In this document: positions 1 through 5,935 of the stretch, piece by piece
Layout: the number at the start of each line of letters is the position of its first letter
Position numbering within the stretch: position 1 is the first letter of the stretch
Assembly (NCBI GenBank): GCA_017404585.1
Contig: JAFRCB010000138.1
Coordinates: 1 to 8,872 of the forward strand
DNA: 8,872 nucleotides
Direction: 5' to 3'
Source: Lachnospiraceae bacterium
GTDB lineage: Bacteria; Bacillota; Clostridia; Lachnospirales; Lachnospiraceae
Program-made: the position numbers and the translations under genes
Notes under the pieces: model-generated
What the model saw: only the letters and a program-made list of their open reading frames with translations
Told to the model about the DNA's origin: nothing
Database searches by the model: none

Positions 1-848
1 AGCACTTTGGCCGTAACACCCTCATCTGCCAGCGCCCGCGCCAGACTTAACGAATAAATCTGTTCGCCGATGATGGCACACTCTTTCGCCTCGCCGACCT
101 GCGCCGCCATGAGTTTTCCGTCAAACGGCAGGCCGCAGACATACGGAATACCGAAACGATCCTGCAATACCCGCGCGGCCGCCAGTCCCCCGTAAGAGAC
201 AACCAGATCGATATCCGCTTCACCGGCCCGGGCGATTTGTTCCAGAGAGTCACCCATCGCAAAGCAGGACAGACACTCCATCCCGTGGTCAAGCAGCCAG
301 CGTTTCAGCGACTCTACCGTCCCTGTAATGCCCATATCGAGCGGGGTCGCGCCCAGGATATTGACCTTGGGAGTCCCGTTCAAAACGTGCTTTTCTTCAG
401 GTTCGCATACGAGCCGCTCGGCCACCGCCTTTAAGGCATCGCGCACGCCGCGTGTGTAGTAGCGCATACCGTTCGAATCGAATCCGAAACAAGGTATGTG
501 CAGTTCCTTTTCGAGCAGGAATGCGATCGCCTTGTAATCAGTACCGACCATGTAGGGCACAGGCGCGCCAACGATAGCGGCAAACTTAGGATGATACTTA
601 CGCGCCACATCGAGCACGTCTTCGATCAGTTTCTCATCCTTGCCTAGGATCGTCTCATTCTGGGAGAGCGCCGAGATATAGATCATGCTGTCCATGTCAT
701 ACCAGCGCGGCTCATCGTGTGTCGTATAGGTCGAATTACAGCCGGATGCATCGTGAATGACGACCAGTCCGCCCAGCTCGTAGAGCGCCGAGCAGACCCC
801 GAACTCATCGGACGAATAAGTTGATGTCAAAGCAAATGTCTGTTTCAT
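1..848 (-). CDS. nitrogenase component 1-like protein (NifK-like partner), 3' end cut by window edge
   Basis: The visible 282 residues have the nitrogenase component 1 fold pattern seen in NifD, NifK, BchN/B and relatives. C19 is followed by H32 and G36-C37, matching the first two cluster cysteines. Next come an ALSQNETILGKDEKLIEDV block (roughly residues 60-78) and a second Rossmann-like unit (NILGATPLDMGITGTVESL, then an FGIPYVCGLPF segment). The third cluster cysteine of NifK appears to be missing, with P96 at that place. The start is fixed by an ATGA overlap with the stop of the preceding NifD-like gene, so the two are translationally coupled and probably form a complex. The family binds metal clusters and receives electrons from a NifH-like ATPase, which is not in this window. 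The substrate is unknown, and nothing supports true nitrogen fixation. I am sure of the superfamily but not of the subgroup. Confidence 0.85.
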   Translation of the reverse strand, partial: MKQTFALTSTYSSDEFGVCSALYELGGLVVIHDASGCNSTYTTHDEPRWYDMDSMIYISALSQNETILGKDEKLIEDVLDVARKYHPKFAAIVGAPVPYMVGTDYKAIAFLLEKELHIPCFGFDSNGMRYYTRGVRDALKAVAERLVCEPEEKHVLNGTPKVNILGATPLDMGITGTVESLKRWLLDHGMECLSCFAMGDSLEQIARAGEADIDLVVSYGGLAAARVLQDRFGIPYVCGLPFDGKLMAAQVGEAKECAIIGEQIYSLSLARALADEGVTAKV

Positions 849-2203
849 ACGCAACTCTCGCAGCCGAATCCCTTCTGGCGGATCAGCGCTCTTCTCTCTT
901 TCCTGTTCTCATAGGCATCGATGATCAGTTCCGCGATCCGGCAGATCCCGTCATAGCCGAGGAACCCGCCGCCTTCCGCCACATTGACAAAATAATCTGT
1001 AGCAAAGAAGTAGGCCGCTTTCTGGCCGATCGCCAGATATCGTCTCTCTGCCTGATCTACGCGTTCGTCAGCCTCATGTTCTCCGGCAAAGAAACGGCTC
1101 TCCGGCTGGTTCGTCGCCAGGATATCAATATCGGGATGCGTCTGCTGCAATGCCTCAAACGCAGCCTTATCTTCCGGCTGGATCAGATCGGTGCAGATCG
1201 CCTGCATGTTAAACCCGTAATCCGCCAGCATTTTGGCAAATGAAACGATGCGTGTGCTGAATGTAAAGTCCACTGCCACCGGCAAATCTCCGACCACTTG
1301 GGCTGCACGCTTCATCGCAGCATCCGCCGCAGCGCGCTCCGCCGTAAAATCAGGAGCCGGGATACCCAGATAATCAGCCAGCGCCTGATAGGCCCCGTCG
1401 ATCTCGTCGAACTGGAAGCTGTTTGTGAAATAGAAGCTCTCCATATCCAGACGCTTTTTAAGGTCTTTCATCTCGGCCGCGCACACCGGTTCATAGTAGA
1501 TATTCAGACCGGCATTTGCCATGTCCAGATACTCCGCAAATGTCTTGCAGTCATGTATGCTCTTAAGCTCATAGCCGGCATCCGTCAGCCACCTGCGCAG
1601 CTCCGCGCTCTCGGACAAGCGCAGGTTGGAACCGAGGATATTGATGCGCTTCGGGTCATTGCCCGTGCGCTCCTGCCAGACGCGCGTCATCTGTCTTCGC
1701 ATCCGCTGCTCAGGTGAGATGCCGCTCTTGCGCATCGCCGGAATCATATAACAATCCAGAAACACAATATCCGGATGAGCCTGCCTGATGCGCTTAAACA
1801 CACTGTTGTGGTCATAACTCAGGAAGAAATGCTGACAGCTGATAAAGATCTGCACACATTTCGGCCTGTAGGGAAGCTTGTTGAGCACATCATCCACACC
1901 GTTTACCATCAGGTCCTCGATCGATCCGGTGATGATGTCGTGCTCACGGATCGCCAGTGTTGAATAACGCCCCAGTGCATTCATCTCGGCGGCGGTCAGC
2001 ACAACGCCGCGCAAACACCCGTATGCACAGACAAAAATCTGGTGCGATTCGGGCATCAAAAGACCTGTATGGGCGATGTTCCACATCCCTCTGGCGGGCG
2101 TACTGTACTCGAGCCCCATGTAAAATGGAGACGGGTACGGCGCCTCTGTGATTTTCAGTTTTCCGGTGCGCTGTGGCCCCTGCGCATTGACTTTTTTGAG
2201 CAT
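845..2203 (-). CDS. nitrogenase component 1-like protein (NifD-like), first gene of the pair
   Basis: This 452-residue protein belongs to the oxidoreductase/nitrogenase component 1 superfamily. A cysteine pair C59-x3-C63 lies in FVCAYGCLRGVVLTAAEMN. After it comes REHDIITGSIEDLMVNGVDD (about 86-105), the counterpart of the E-x-D-I-x-G-G segment. A third cysteine, C123, lies in IFISCQH. A second domain begins near NILGSNLRLSESAELRRWL. The protein ends in an unusual C-x2-C tail (C448, C451). The three N-terminal cysteines resemble the set that holds the P-cluster or a [4Fe-4S] cluster. The start at 2203 has GTGAGG a few bases upstream. Its stop overlaps the next gene by four bases (ATGA). It is not recognisably NifD, BchN, CfbD or MarD, so the reaction is unknown. 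Reduction of a small substrate or a cofactor is the family's usual role. Confidence 0.85.
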   Translation of the reverse strand: MLKKVNAQGPQRTGKLKITEAPYPSPFYMGLEYSTPARGMWNIAHTGLLMPESHQIFVCAYGCLRGVVLTAAEMNALGRYSTLAIREHDIITGSIEDLMVNGVDDVLNKLPYRPKCVQIFISCQHFFLSYDHNSVFKRIRQAHPDIVFLDCYMIPAMRKSGISPEQRMRRQMTRVWQERTGNDPKRINILGSNLRLSESAELRRWLTDAGYELKSIHDCKTFAEYLDMANAGLNIYYEPVCAAEMKDLKKRLDMESFYFTNSFQFDEIDGAYQALADYLGIPAPDFTAERAAADAAMKRAAQVVGDLPVAVDFTFSTRIVSFAKMLADYGFNMQAICTDLIQPEDKAAFEALQQTHPDIDILATNQPESRFFAGEHEADERVDQAERRYLAIGQKAAYFFATDYFVNVAEGGGFLGYDGICRIAELIIDAYENRKERRALIRQKGFGCESCV

Positions 2204-2220
2204 AGTACCTCACTGCAAAA

Positions 2221-2254
2221 TAAGGCTCATGTTCTGATCTGAACATGAGCCTTA
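2221..2254 (-). terminator. perfect 14-bp hairpin just before the NifD-like gene (possible attenuator)
   Basis: TAAGGCTCATGTTC (2221-2234) and GAACATGAGCCTTA (2241-2254) are exact reverse complements around a 6-nt loop. On the minus strand the hairpin is followed by TTTT directly after the TTA end, so the 3' side reads CCTTATTTTGC. That is a plausible though short U-tract. It ends about 17 nt before the start codon at 2203, so it could stop transcription before the gene. The loop centre is GATC, so the whole 34 bp is almost a palindrome and could instead be a DNA operator. On the plus strand a CTTCTTTTTT run follows seven bases later, so weak bidirectional termination is possible. Confidence 0.6.
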
Positions 2255-2304
2255 GGACACTTCTTTTTTGTGAAGGAATGCCATGGCAGACAATTCGCCG
2301 CCAT
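2227..2304 (-). CDS. possible leader peptide, 25 codons (uORF2)
   Basis: An ATG at 2304-2302 has an AGGAG sequence nine bases upstream and opens 25 codons, starting MAANCLPWHSF and ending QIRT. The TGA lies inside the attenuator-like hairpin. It contains two Cys, one Trp and a Lys-Lys-Lys run, but no long run of a single regulatory amino acid as in classic amino acid operon leaders. Its ribosome binding site is better than that of the other short frame at 2252-2326. Translation is not proven; the stretch may be only RNA structure. Confidence 0.25.
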   Translation of the reverse strand: MAANCLPWHSFTKKKCPKAHVQIRT

Positions 2305-2326
2305 CTCTCTTCACTCCTTTTTCCAT
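2252..2326 (-). CDS. possible leader peptide, 24 codons (uORF1)
   Basis: An ATG at 2326-2324, with GGGAG about ten bases upstream, opens 24 codons starting MEKGVKRDGG and ending HKKEVS. Its TAA stop is exactly the first three bases of the hairpin on the minus strand, so a terminating ribosome would cover the hairpin. The ribosome binding site spacing is poor. It overlaps uORF2 in another frame, so at most one of the two is likely to matter. Confidence 0.2.
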   Translation of the reverse strand: MEKGVKRDGGELSAMAFLHKKEVS

Positions 2327-2382
2327 GTGCCTGTATCTCCCTTCTCAGGACGCACCTTCGAAGTCAGATCATCCGCATCATG

Positions 2383-2411
2383 AGTATAGCCGAAGAACCG
2401 TATAATGTCAA
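2383..2411 (-). promoter_or_regulatory. sigma-70/SigA-type promoter of the nitrogenase-like genes
   Basis: On the minus strand TTGACA (2411-2406) and TATACT (2388-2383) are separated by 17 bases: a perfect -35 and a five-of-six -10. Transcription would start near 2376, upstream of the leader. The promoter lies just past the stop codon of the Ldh_2 gene, which shows that the nitrogenase-like genes can be expressed as a separate unit. Confidence 0.75.
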
Positions 2412-2458
2412 TGATTTAACAAGATTTGTACGATGGTAGTCCGCCTTCTGAAACAGCC

Positions 2459-3574
2459 TTACTTTTCAAAGTCAAAATGATAATCCAGACCCAGTTCATC
2501 GCGGATGGTAATGATCTCTTTCTGGACAGCTTCCCCGACGGGAACGCCCTTATCCTTGCGCTCCAGCCAGACCAGATACTCTTTCTCACCGGCCGTGTAT
2601 ATGCGTTCACATCCGGGAGCCTTCTTCGATGCGCGCAGCGCGCGGCAGATTTCACCGGCGATCTTCTCAAATGTTTCGCATCCGCAGAATGCATCGGGAT
2701 CGACAACAAAGAAGAAATGACCGAGATGATACATCTGACGGCTGCCATTGGCCGCTTTGCCAGATAGCGCTTTCATGAACTGTCCGCCGGCCAGAGCCGC
2801 TGAGAGTATCTCCACTACTGTGGCGTAGCCATAGCCCTTGTAGCCGCCCAGTTCCTCTCCGATCCCGCCGAGAGGCGCCAGTGCCGCTGTTCCATCGACG
2901 AGCGCTTTGAGAATCGCATCGCTGTCCGTCATCGGTGTTCCGTCCTCAGCGATTACCTGACCCATCGGGGTCTTCTTCCCTTCGCGGGCATAGTACTCAA
3001 TCTTACCGCGCTGCACGATCGATGTCGCACAGTCGATGCAGAACGGAAATTCCTCATCCGTCGGCAGGGAGAAAGTCAGCGGGTTGGTCCCCAGCATGTT
3101 CTCAACACCGAATGTCGGAGCGATCGACGGACGCGCATTGGTACCGGTAATACCGATCATGCCCTGATCGCTGGCCATCGAGGTCCAGTAACCTGCAATA
3201 CCGTAATGGGTCGAATTGCGAATCGCACCGCCGGCCATACCGTAGGTTTTGGCCTTTTCGATCAGCTTTTCCATCATACGGTAGCTGGCCACCATACCCA
3301 TACCGTCATGTGCATCCATGACCAGCGTCGTCGGTGTCTCTTTGACAATCTCCAGATCGGTCACCGGCAGCAGTGTACCGTTCTTGATGCGGTCAATATA
3401 GATCGGTTTAAAACGGTTACAGCCGTGGCTTTCAATACCGCGTCGATCCGCCTCAAGCAAGACGTCCGCACAGATCGCCGCTTCATCACGCGGCACGCCG
3501 TATGCGGCAAACACATCAGTCATAAATGCATTCATTTGTTCCCATGATACATAAGGTCTGGTTTCTACTGCCAT
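2459..3574 (-). CDS. Ldh_2 family NAD(P)-dependent malate/L-lactate/ureidoglycolate-type dehydrogenase
   Basis: This is a 371-residue cytoplasmic oxidoreductase of the malate/L-lactate dehydrogenase (Ldh_2, YlbC/AllD/YiaK) family, which interconverts 2-hydroxy and 2-oxo acids with NAD(P)H. Family blocks are ADRRGIESHGCNRF (42-55), AIRNSTHYGIAGYW (117-130) with probable catalytic H123, MLGTNPLTFSLPT (160-172), DCATS (181-185) and a C-terminal GGYKGYG glycine segment. An in-frame ATG 15 bases further upstream overlaps the ribosome binding site. The ATG at 3574 has GAGGAG at ideal spacing, so I chose it. It is the last gene of the operon, 79 bp after the SorC regulator with no terminator between. 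The substrate cannot be read from sequence; a sugar acid or a malate/lactate-like acid fits. Confidence 0.88.
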   Translation of the reverse strand: MAVETRPYVSWEQMNAFMTDVFAAYGVPRDEAAICADVLLEADRRGIESHGCNRFKPIYIDRIKNGTLLPVTDLEIVKETPTTLVMDAHDGMGMVASYRMMEKLIEKAKTYGMAGGAIRNSTHYGIAGYWTSMASDQGMIGITGTNARPSIAPTFGVENMLGTNPLTFSLPTDEEFPFCIDCATSIVQRGKIEYYAREGKKTPMGQVIAEDGTPMTDSDAILKALVDGTAALAPLGGIGEELGGYKGYGYATVVEILSAALAGGQFMKALSGKAANGSRQMYHLGHFFFVVDPDAFCGCETFEKIAGEICRALRASKKAPGCERIYTAGEKEYLVWLERKDKGVPVGEAVQKEIITIRDELGLDYHFDFEK

Positions 3575-3653
3575 GATCTGTCTCCTCATCTTGGGTTATA
3601 TGATTAAAATACGATTTCTTTCCTGTTCAGTTTAATCCTTTTCAGCAGATTTG

Positions 3654-4613
3654 TCAGCAATCAGCATCATCTTCCAGCAATTTCAAAGCACAGTTATAGT
3701 CTGTGATGAGCGTGTTGACAAATCCTCCTGCAACAGCCCCTTTAATGGCTTTCTCTTTGTCCATGCCGCCGGCAATGCCGACGGTGAGAGGGATTTTCTT
3801 AAGCTTGCGTGCTTCAACCCCGATAACATAATTATCTTCCTTAAACGGAGCCGTTTCTCCCTGGATATCGTAGAACTGCATATTGATCTCTCCGGCAACT
3901 CCCTTTTGCAGCAAGGTCTCCATCTCATTTTCAGCAAAATACCCTGTGGCTTTTATGGAGGAATACTCATTGGGATAACCGATACCCAAAATGGCGATAT
4001 CCATCTTGTTTGCGTAGGTCATCATAGTGGTTACGGGCATGTCCTTCATCAGTCCGTTCCGTGTCACCCGGCTGTAGACACGAGCCGGGGCAAACATCGG
4101 ATGAAATTCACTGTTATAGAGATGGGCCAGGTGCTCGGCCAGAGAGTTGGCATGGATCTTGATATGGGCATGACCTACTCCTCCCACAAGAGGAATAACC
4201 GTGATCTTTTTATCCCGGCACTCTTCCATCTCCATCACGACCTGATGGAGGGTACTGCCCATGGATATTCCCACCACATCCTGGTCCTTAATCAAGTGTC
4301 CCAGGTAAGCGGCGGCGATGCGCCCGATATTCTTTTTCGTCTCCTCACCGGTAATCCCGGAATCCGCGATCAGCACATCCTTGAGATGATACTTCTCTTT
4401 GATGCGCTCGCTGAGTTCCCAGTACCTGACAAAATCAGCGTCAGTCACCTCGATCTTGATGAGTTTCTCTTCCTTTGCGCCGTTAAGAAGCCTTGACAAT
4501 GTCGGTCTGGAAATGTTCAGAGCCGAAGCGACCTCCTGCTGGGACAGGTTCTCATTGTAGTACATATCGCAGGCCTTAATCATCAGGCGCAGGTCATTAA
4601 CCACTTTTTTCAT
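3654..4613 (-). CDS. SorC-family (DeoR-like) transcriptional regulator with sugar-phosphate-binding domain
   Basis: The 319-residue protein has an N-terminal helix-turn-helix at about 23-43 (LSQQEVASALNISRPTLSRL), a short linker, and a SorC effector domain with the VVGISMGSTLHQVV phosphate-binding loop near 113-126. A VIPLVGGVG segment and a GIAGGMDKEKAIKGAVAGGF segment near the C-terminus are also typical of the family. SorC regulators (SorC, DeoR of Bacillus, CggR, LsrR) bind phosphorylated sugars, which releases or remodels DNA binding. The start at 4613 overlaps the stop of the isomerase gene by four bases (ATGA), so it is translated with the catabolic genes and probably regulates its own operon. 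The effector is probably the isomerase substrate or product. Confidence 0.9.
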   Translation of the reverse strand: MKKVVNDLRLMIKACDMYYNENLSQQEVASALNISRPTLSRLLNGAKEEKLIKIEVTDADFVRYWELSERIKEKYHLKDVLIADSGITGEETKKNIGRIAAAYLGHLIKDQDVVGISMGSTLHQVVMEMEECRDKKITVIPLVGGVGHAHIKIHANSLAEHLAHLYNSEFHPMFAPARVYSRVTRNGLMKDMPVTTMMTYANKMDIAILGIGYPNEYSSIKATGYFAENEMETLLQKGVAGEINMQFYDIQGETAPFKEDNYVIGVEARKLKKIPLTVGIAGGMDKEKAIKGAVAGGFVNTLITDYNCALKLLEDDADC

Positions 4614-5068
4614 GCTGTCTTAAGTTCCTCTATCTGCTCGTTCTCGAAATCAACGATTCTCAGCACTTTGTCCTTGGATCTGCTGTTGGGATCAAAGGTG
4701 TTGGCCAAGTATTCTTCGACCATGCATCTTGCCAGCTTCTCGCCAATGATCTGTGAGCCCATGGTGATCACGTTGGCATTGTTGGAGAGCGCCGCTCTCT
4801 GTGCCTGATAAACATCATGAATGCACGCTGCATAAGCACCCTGCACTTTGTTTGCCGCAATGGAAACACCGATTCCGGTTCCGCATACGATGATGGCTCT
4901 GTCATATTCACCGGAGGCAACTGCCTGCGCGCATTTGATGGCAACATTGGCATAGATGGGGTCATCACTGCCGAAGTCAGCCACTTCATGGCCAAGCTCT
5001 TTCACAAAATCAAGCAGGTTTAATTTGAACTCTGTTGCGTTTGGGTCACTTCCGAATACGATCTTCAT
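4610..5068 (-). CDS. RpiB/LacA/LacB family sugar-phosphate isomerase
   Basis: The 152-residue protein is full length for the family, which interconverts aldose and ketose phosphates. The core motif IVCGTGIGVSIAANKVQGAYAA (61-81) includes the catalytic-base cysteine C62. An ALSNNANVITMGSQIIGEKLA segment (93 onward) follows. Two positions differ from E. coli RpiB: the N-terminal D-H is D8-P9, and the ring-opening His of the HNDTNV motif is S95. This argues against ribose 5-phosphate and for another, perhaps open-chain, substrate such as a tetrulose or triose phosphate, or a LacAB-like one (inference). AAGGAG lies six bases before the ATG. The gene starts 50 bp after the HAD stop and overlaps the regulator. 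Confidence 0.9.
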   Translation of the reverse strand: MKIVFGSDPNATEFKLNLLDFVKELGHEVADFGSDDPIYANVAIKCAQAVASGEYDRAIIVCGTGIGVSIAANKVQGAYAACIHDVYQAQRAALSNNANVITMGSQIIGEKLARCMVEEYLANTFDPNSRSKDKVLRIVDFENEQIEELKTA

Positions 5069-5118
5069 GATAATCTCCTTTTCCGACTCTTCATTCTTAA
5101 TACGTGTGCTATTTATTC

Positions 5119-5913
5119 CTAGAGGTATTTTCTCATTTCATTCAGTGATTCATAGATGCAGGTGGGTTTCACATCGGACTCTGCCACTGTCTGCATATCC
5201 GCTTCTCCGGTGAGAACCAGAAAACCCTTACAGCCATTGTCGACACCCGTTCTCACGTCTGTGTAGAGGCGGTCGCCAACAAAAGCTATTTCCTCCGGTT
5301 TATAGCCGGTGATCTCCGTAATCATATCCACCGTTTCCTTCCATGGTTTGCCCAGGAACCTTGGCTTCACTCCGGTGGATGCTGTGATCAGGCTGCACAT
5401 AGCGCCGCAATCCGGCATGTAGCCGTAGTCCGTGGGACAGTTGACATCCATATGGGTGGCAATAAAAGGAACCCCGTTGCGGATGTAATGGCAGATGCGA
5501 TCCAGCTTCTGGTAAGTCAGGGTGGTGTCAAAACTCTGGACACAGACATCCGGGTCTTCCTCCACCAGCTTGAGCCCCTTCTCTTTCCAGTTCTTCTCAA
5601 GCACAGGTGTGCCGTTCAGATAAATACGCGCGCCGGGGTAATTCACCTTTAAGTACTCCGCGCAGACATCACCCGCTGTGACCACGTGCCTCTCATCCAC
5701 ACAGATCCCCATCCTGGCCAGCTTTTCCACATAGACAGAGGGAACTCTGGATGCATTGTTGGTAAAAAAGATGTAGTCCCTGTCGGGATCTTCCTCCACC
5801 TCACGGATGAAATCAAGCGCTCCTTCGATCGGAGTATCGCTGAGATAGACCGTTCCGTCCATATCCAGGACAAACAGTTTGACACCCTTTAACGCTTCTT
5901 CTTTCGGCAGCAT
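5119..5913 (-). CDS. HAD-IIA (NagD/AraL-type) sugar phosphatase
   Basis: The 264-residue protein has all HAD phosphatase motifs: DMDGT (17-21, nucleophile D17 and acid/base D19), FTNNAS (50-55), K189 in LGKPW, and GDRLYTDV (213-220) with the Mg-binding acids. The large insert between motifs II and III is the C2A cap of NagD-type enzymes, which hydrolyse small phosphorylated sugars, polyols or nucleotides. The start at 5913 is preceded by AAAGGAG at good spacing, and the open frame before it has no such site. It lies 22 bp after the glycerol-1-phosphate dehydrogenase gene. The same pairing occurs as AraL-AraM in Bacillus subtilis, so a sugar- or glycerol-phosphate phosphatase role is reasonable but inferred. 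Confidence 0.9.
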   Translation of the reverse strand: MLPKEEALKGVKLFVLDMDGTVYLSDTPIEGALDFIREVEEDPDRDYIFFTNNASRVPSVYVEKLARMGICVDERHVVTAGDVCAEYLKVNYPGARIYLNGTPVLEKNWKEKGLKLVEEDPDVCVQSFDTTLTYQKLDRICHYIRNGVPFIATHMDVNCPTDYGYMPDCGAMCSLITASTGVKPRFLGKPWKETVDMITEITGYKPEEIAFVGDRLYTDVRTGVDNGCKGFLVLTGEADMQTVAESDVKPTCIYESLNEMRKYL

Positions 5914-5935
5914 ATAATCTCCTTTAGCTCTTTCT

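Larger units (their letters stand above)
2204..2376 (-). promoter_or_regulatory. long structured leader of the nitrogenase-like operon
   Basis: Transcription from the promoter at 2383-2411 would give an untranslated leader of about 170 nt, far longer than the 25-nt leader of the neighbouring operon. It can fold into a CCTG/CAGG stem extended by GTG/CAC. A second stem is GTGAAG (in AGGAGTGAAG) with CTTCAC, enclosing ATGGC with GCCAT. It ends in the 14-bp hairpin at 2221-2254. It matches no riboswitch class that I can recognise by eye. The layout fits transcription attenuation, an orphan riboswitch or leader-peptide control. That function is inferred. Confidence 0.45.

Noticed and set aside
821..1717. 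Two plus-strand open frames of about 140 codons opposite the nitrogenase-like genes
   Set aside because: They mirror conserved coding sequence and show no family features or start signals.
1..2203. Genuine molybdenum nitrogenase (nifDK) and nitrogen fixation
   Set aside because: The cysteine pattern and sequence differ from NifDK, and no nifH, nifE, nifN or nifB is in view, so only nitrogenase-like is justified.
2334..2362. TPP riboswitch suggested by GGTGC and CTGAGA in the leader
   Set aside because: The second conserved half (CTGATCTGGATAATGCCAGCG-like) is absent, and the spacing does not fit.
2245..2439. Plus-strand frame of 64 codons starting in the hairpin
   Set aside because: It has no ribosome binding site and runs opposite the promoter and leader of the nitrogenase-like genes.
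3651..4496. Long open frame on the plus strand opposite the SorC regulator
   Set aside because: It is an antisense shadow of a well-conserved regulator gene, with no ribosome binding site and no recognisable protein family.
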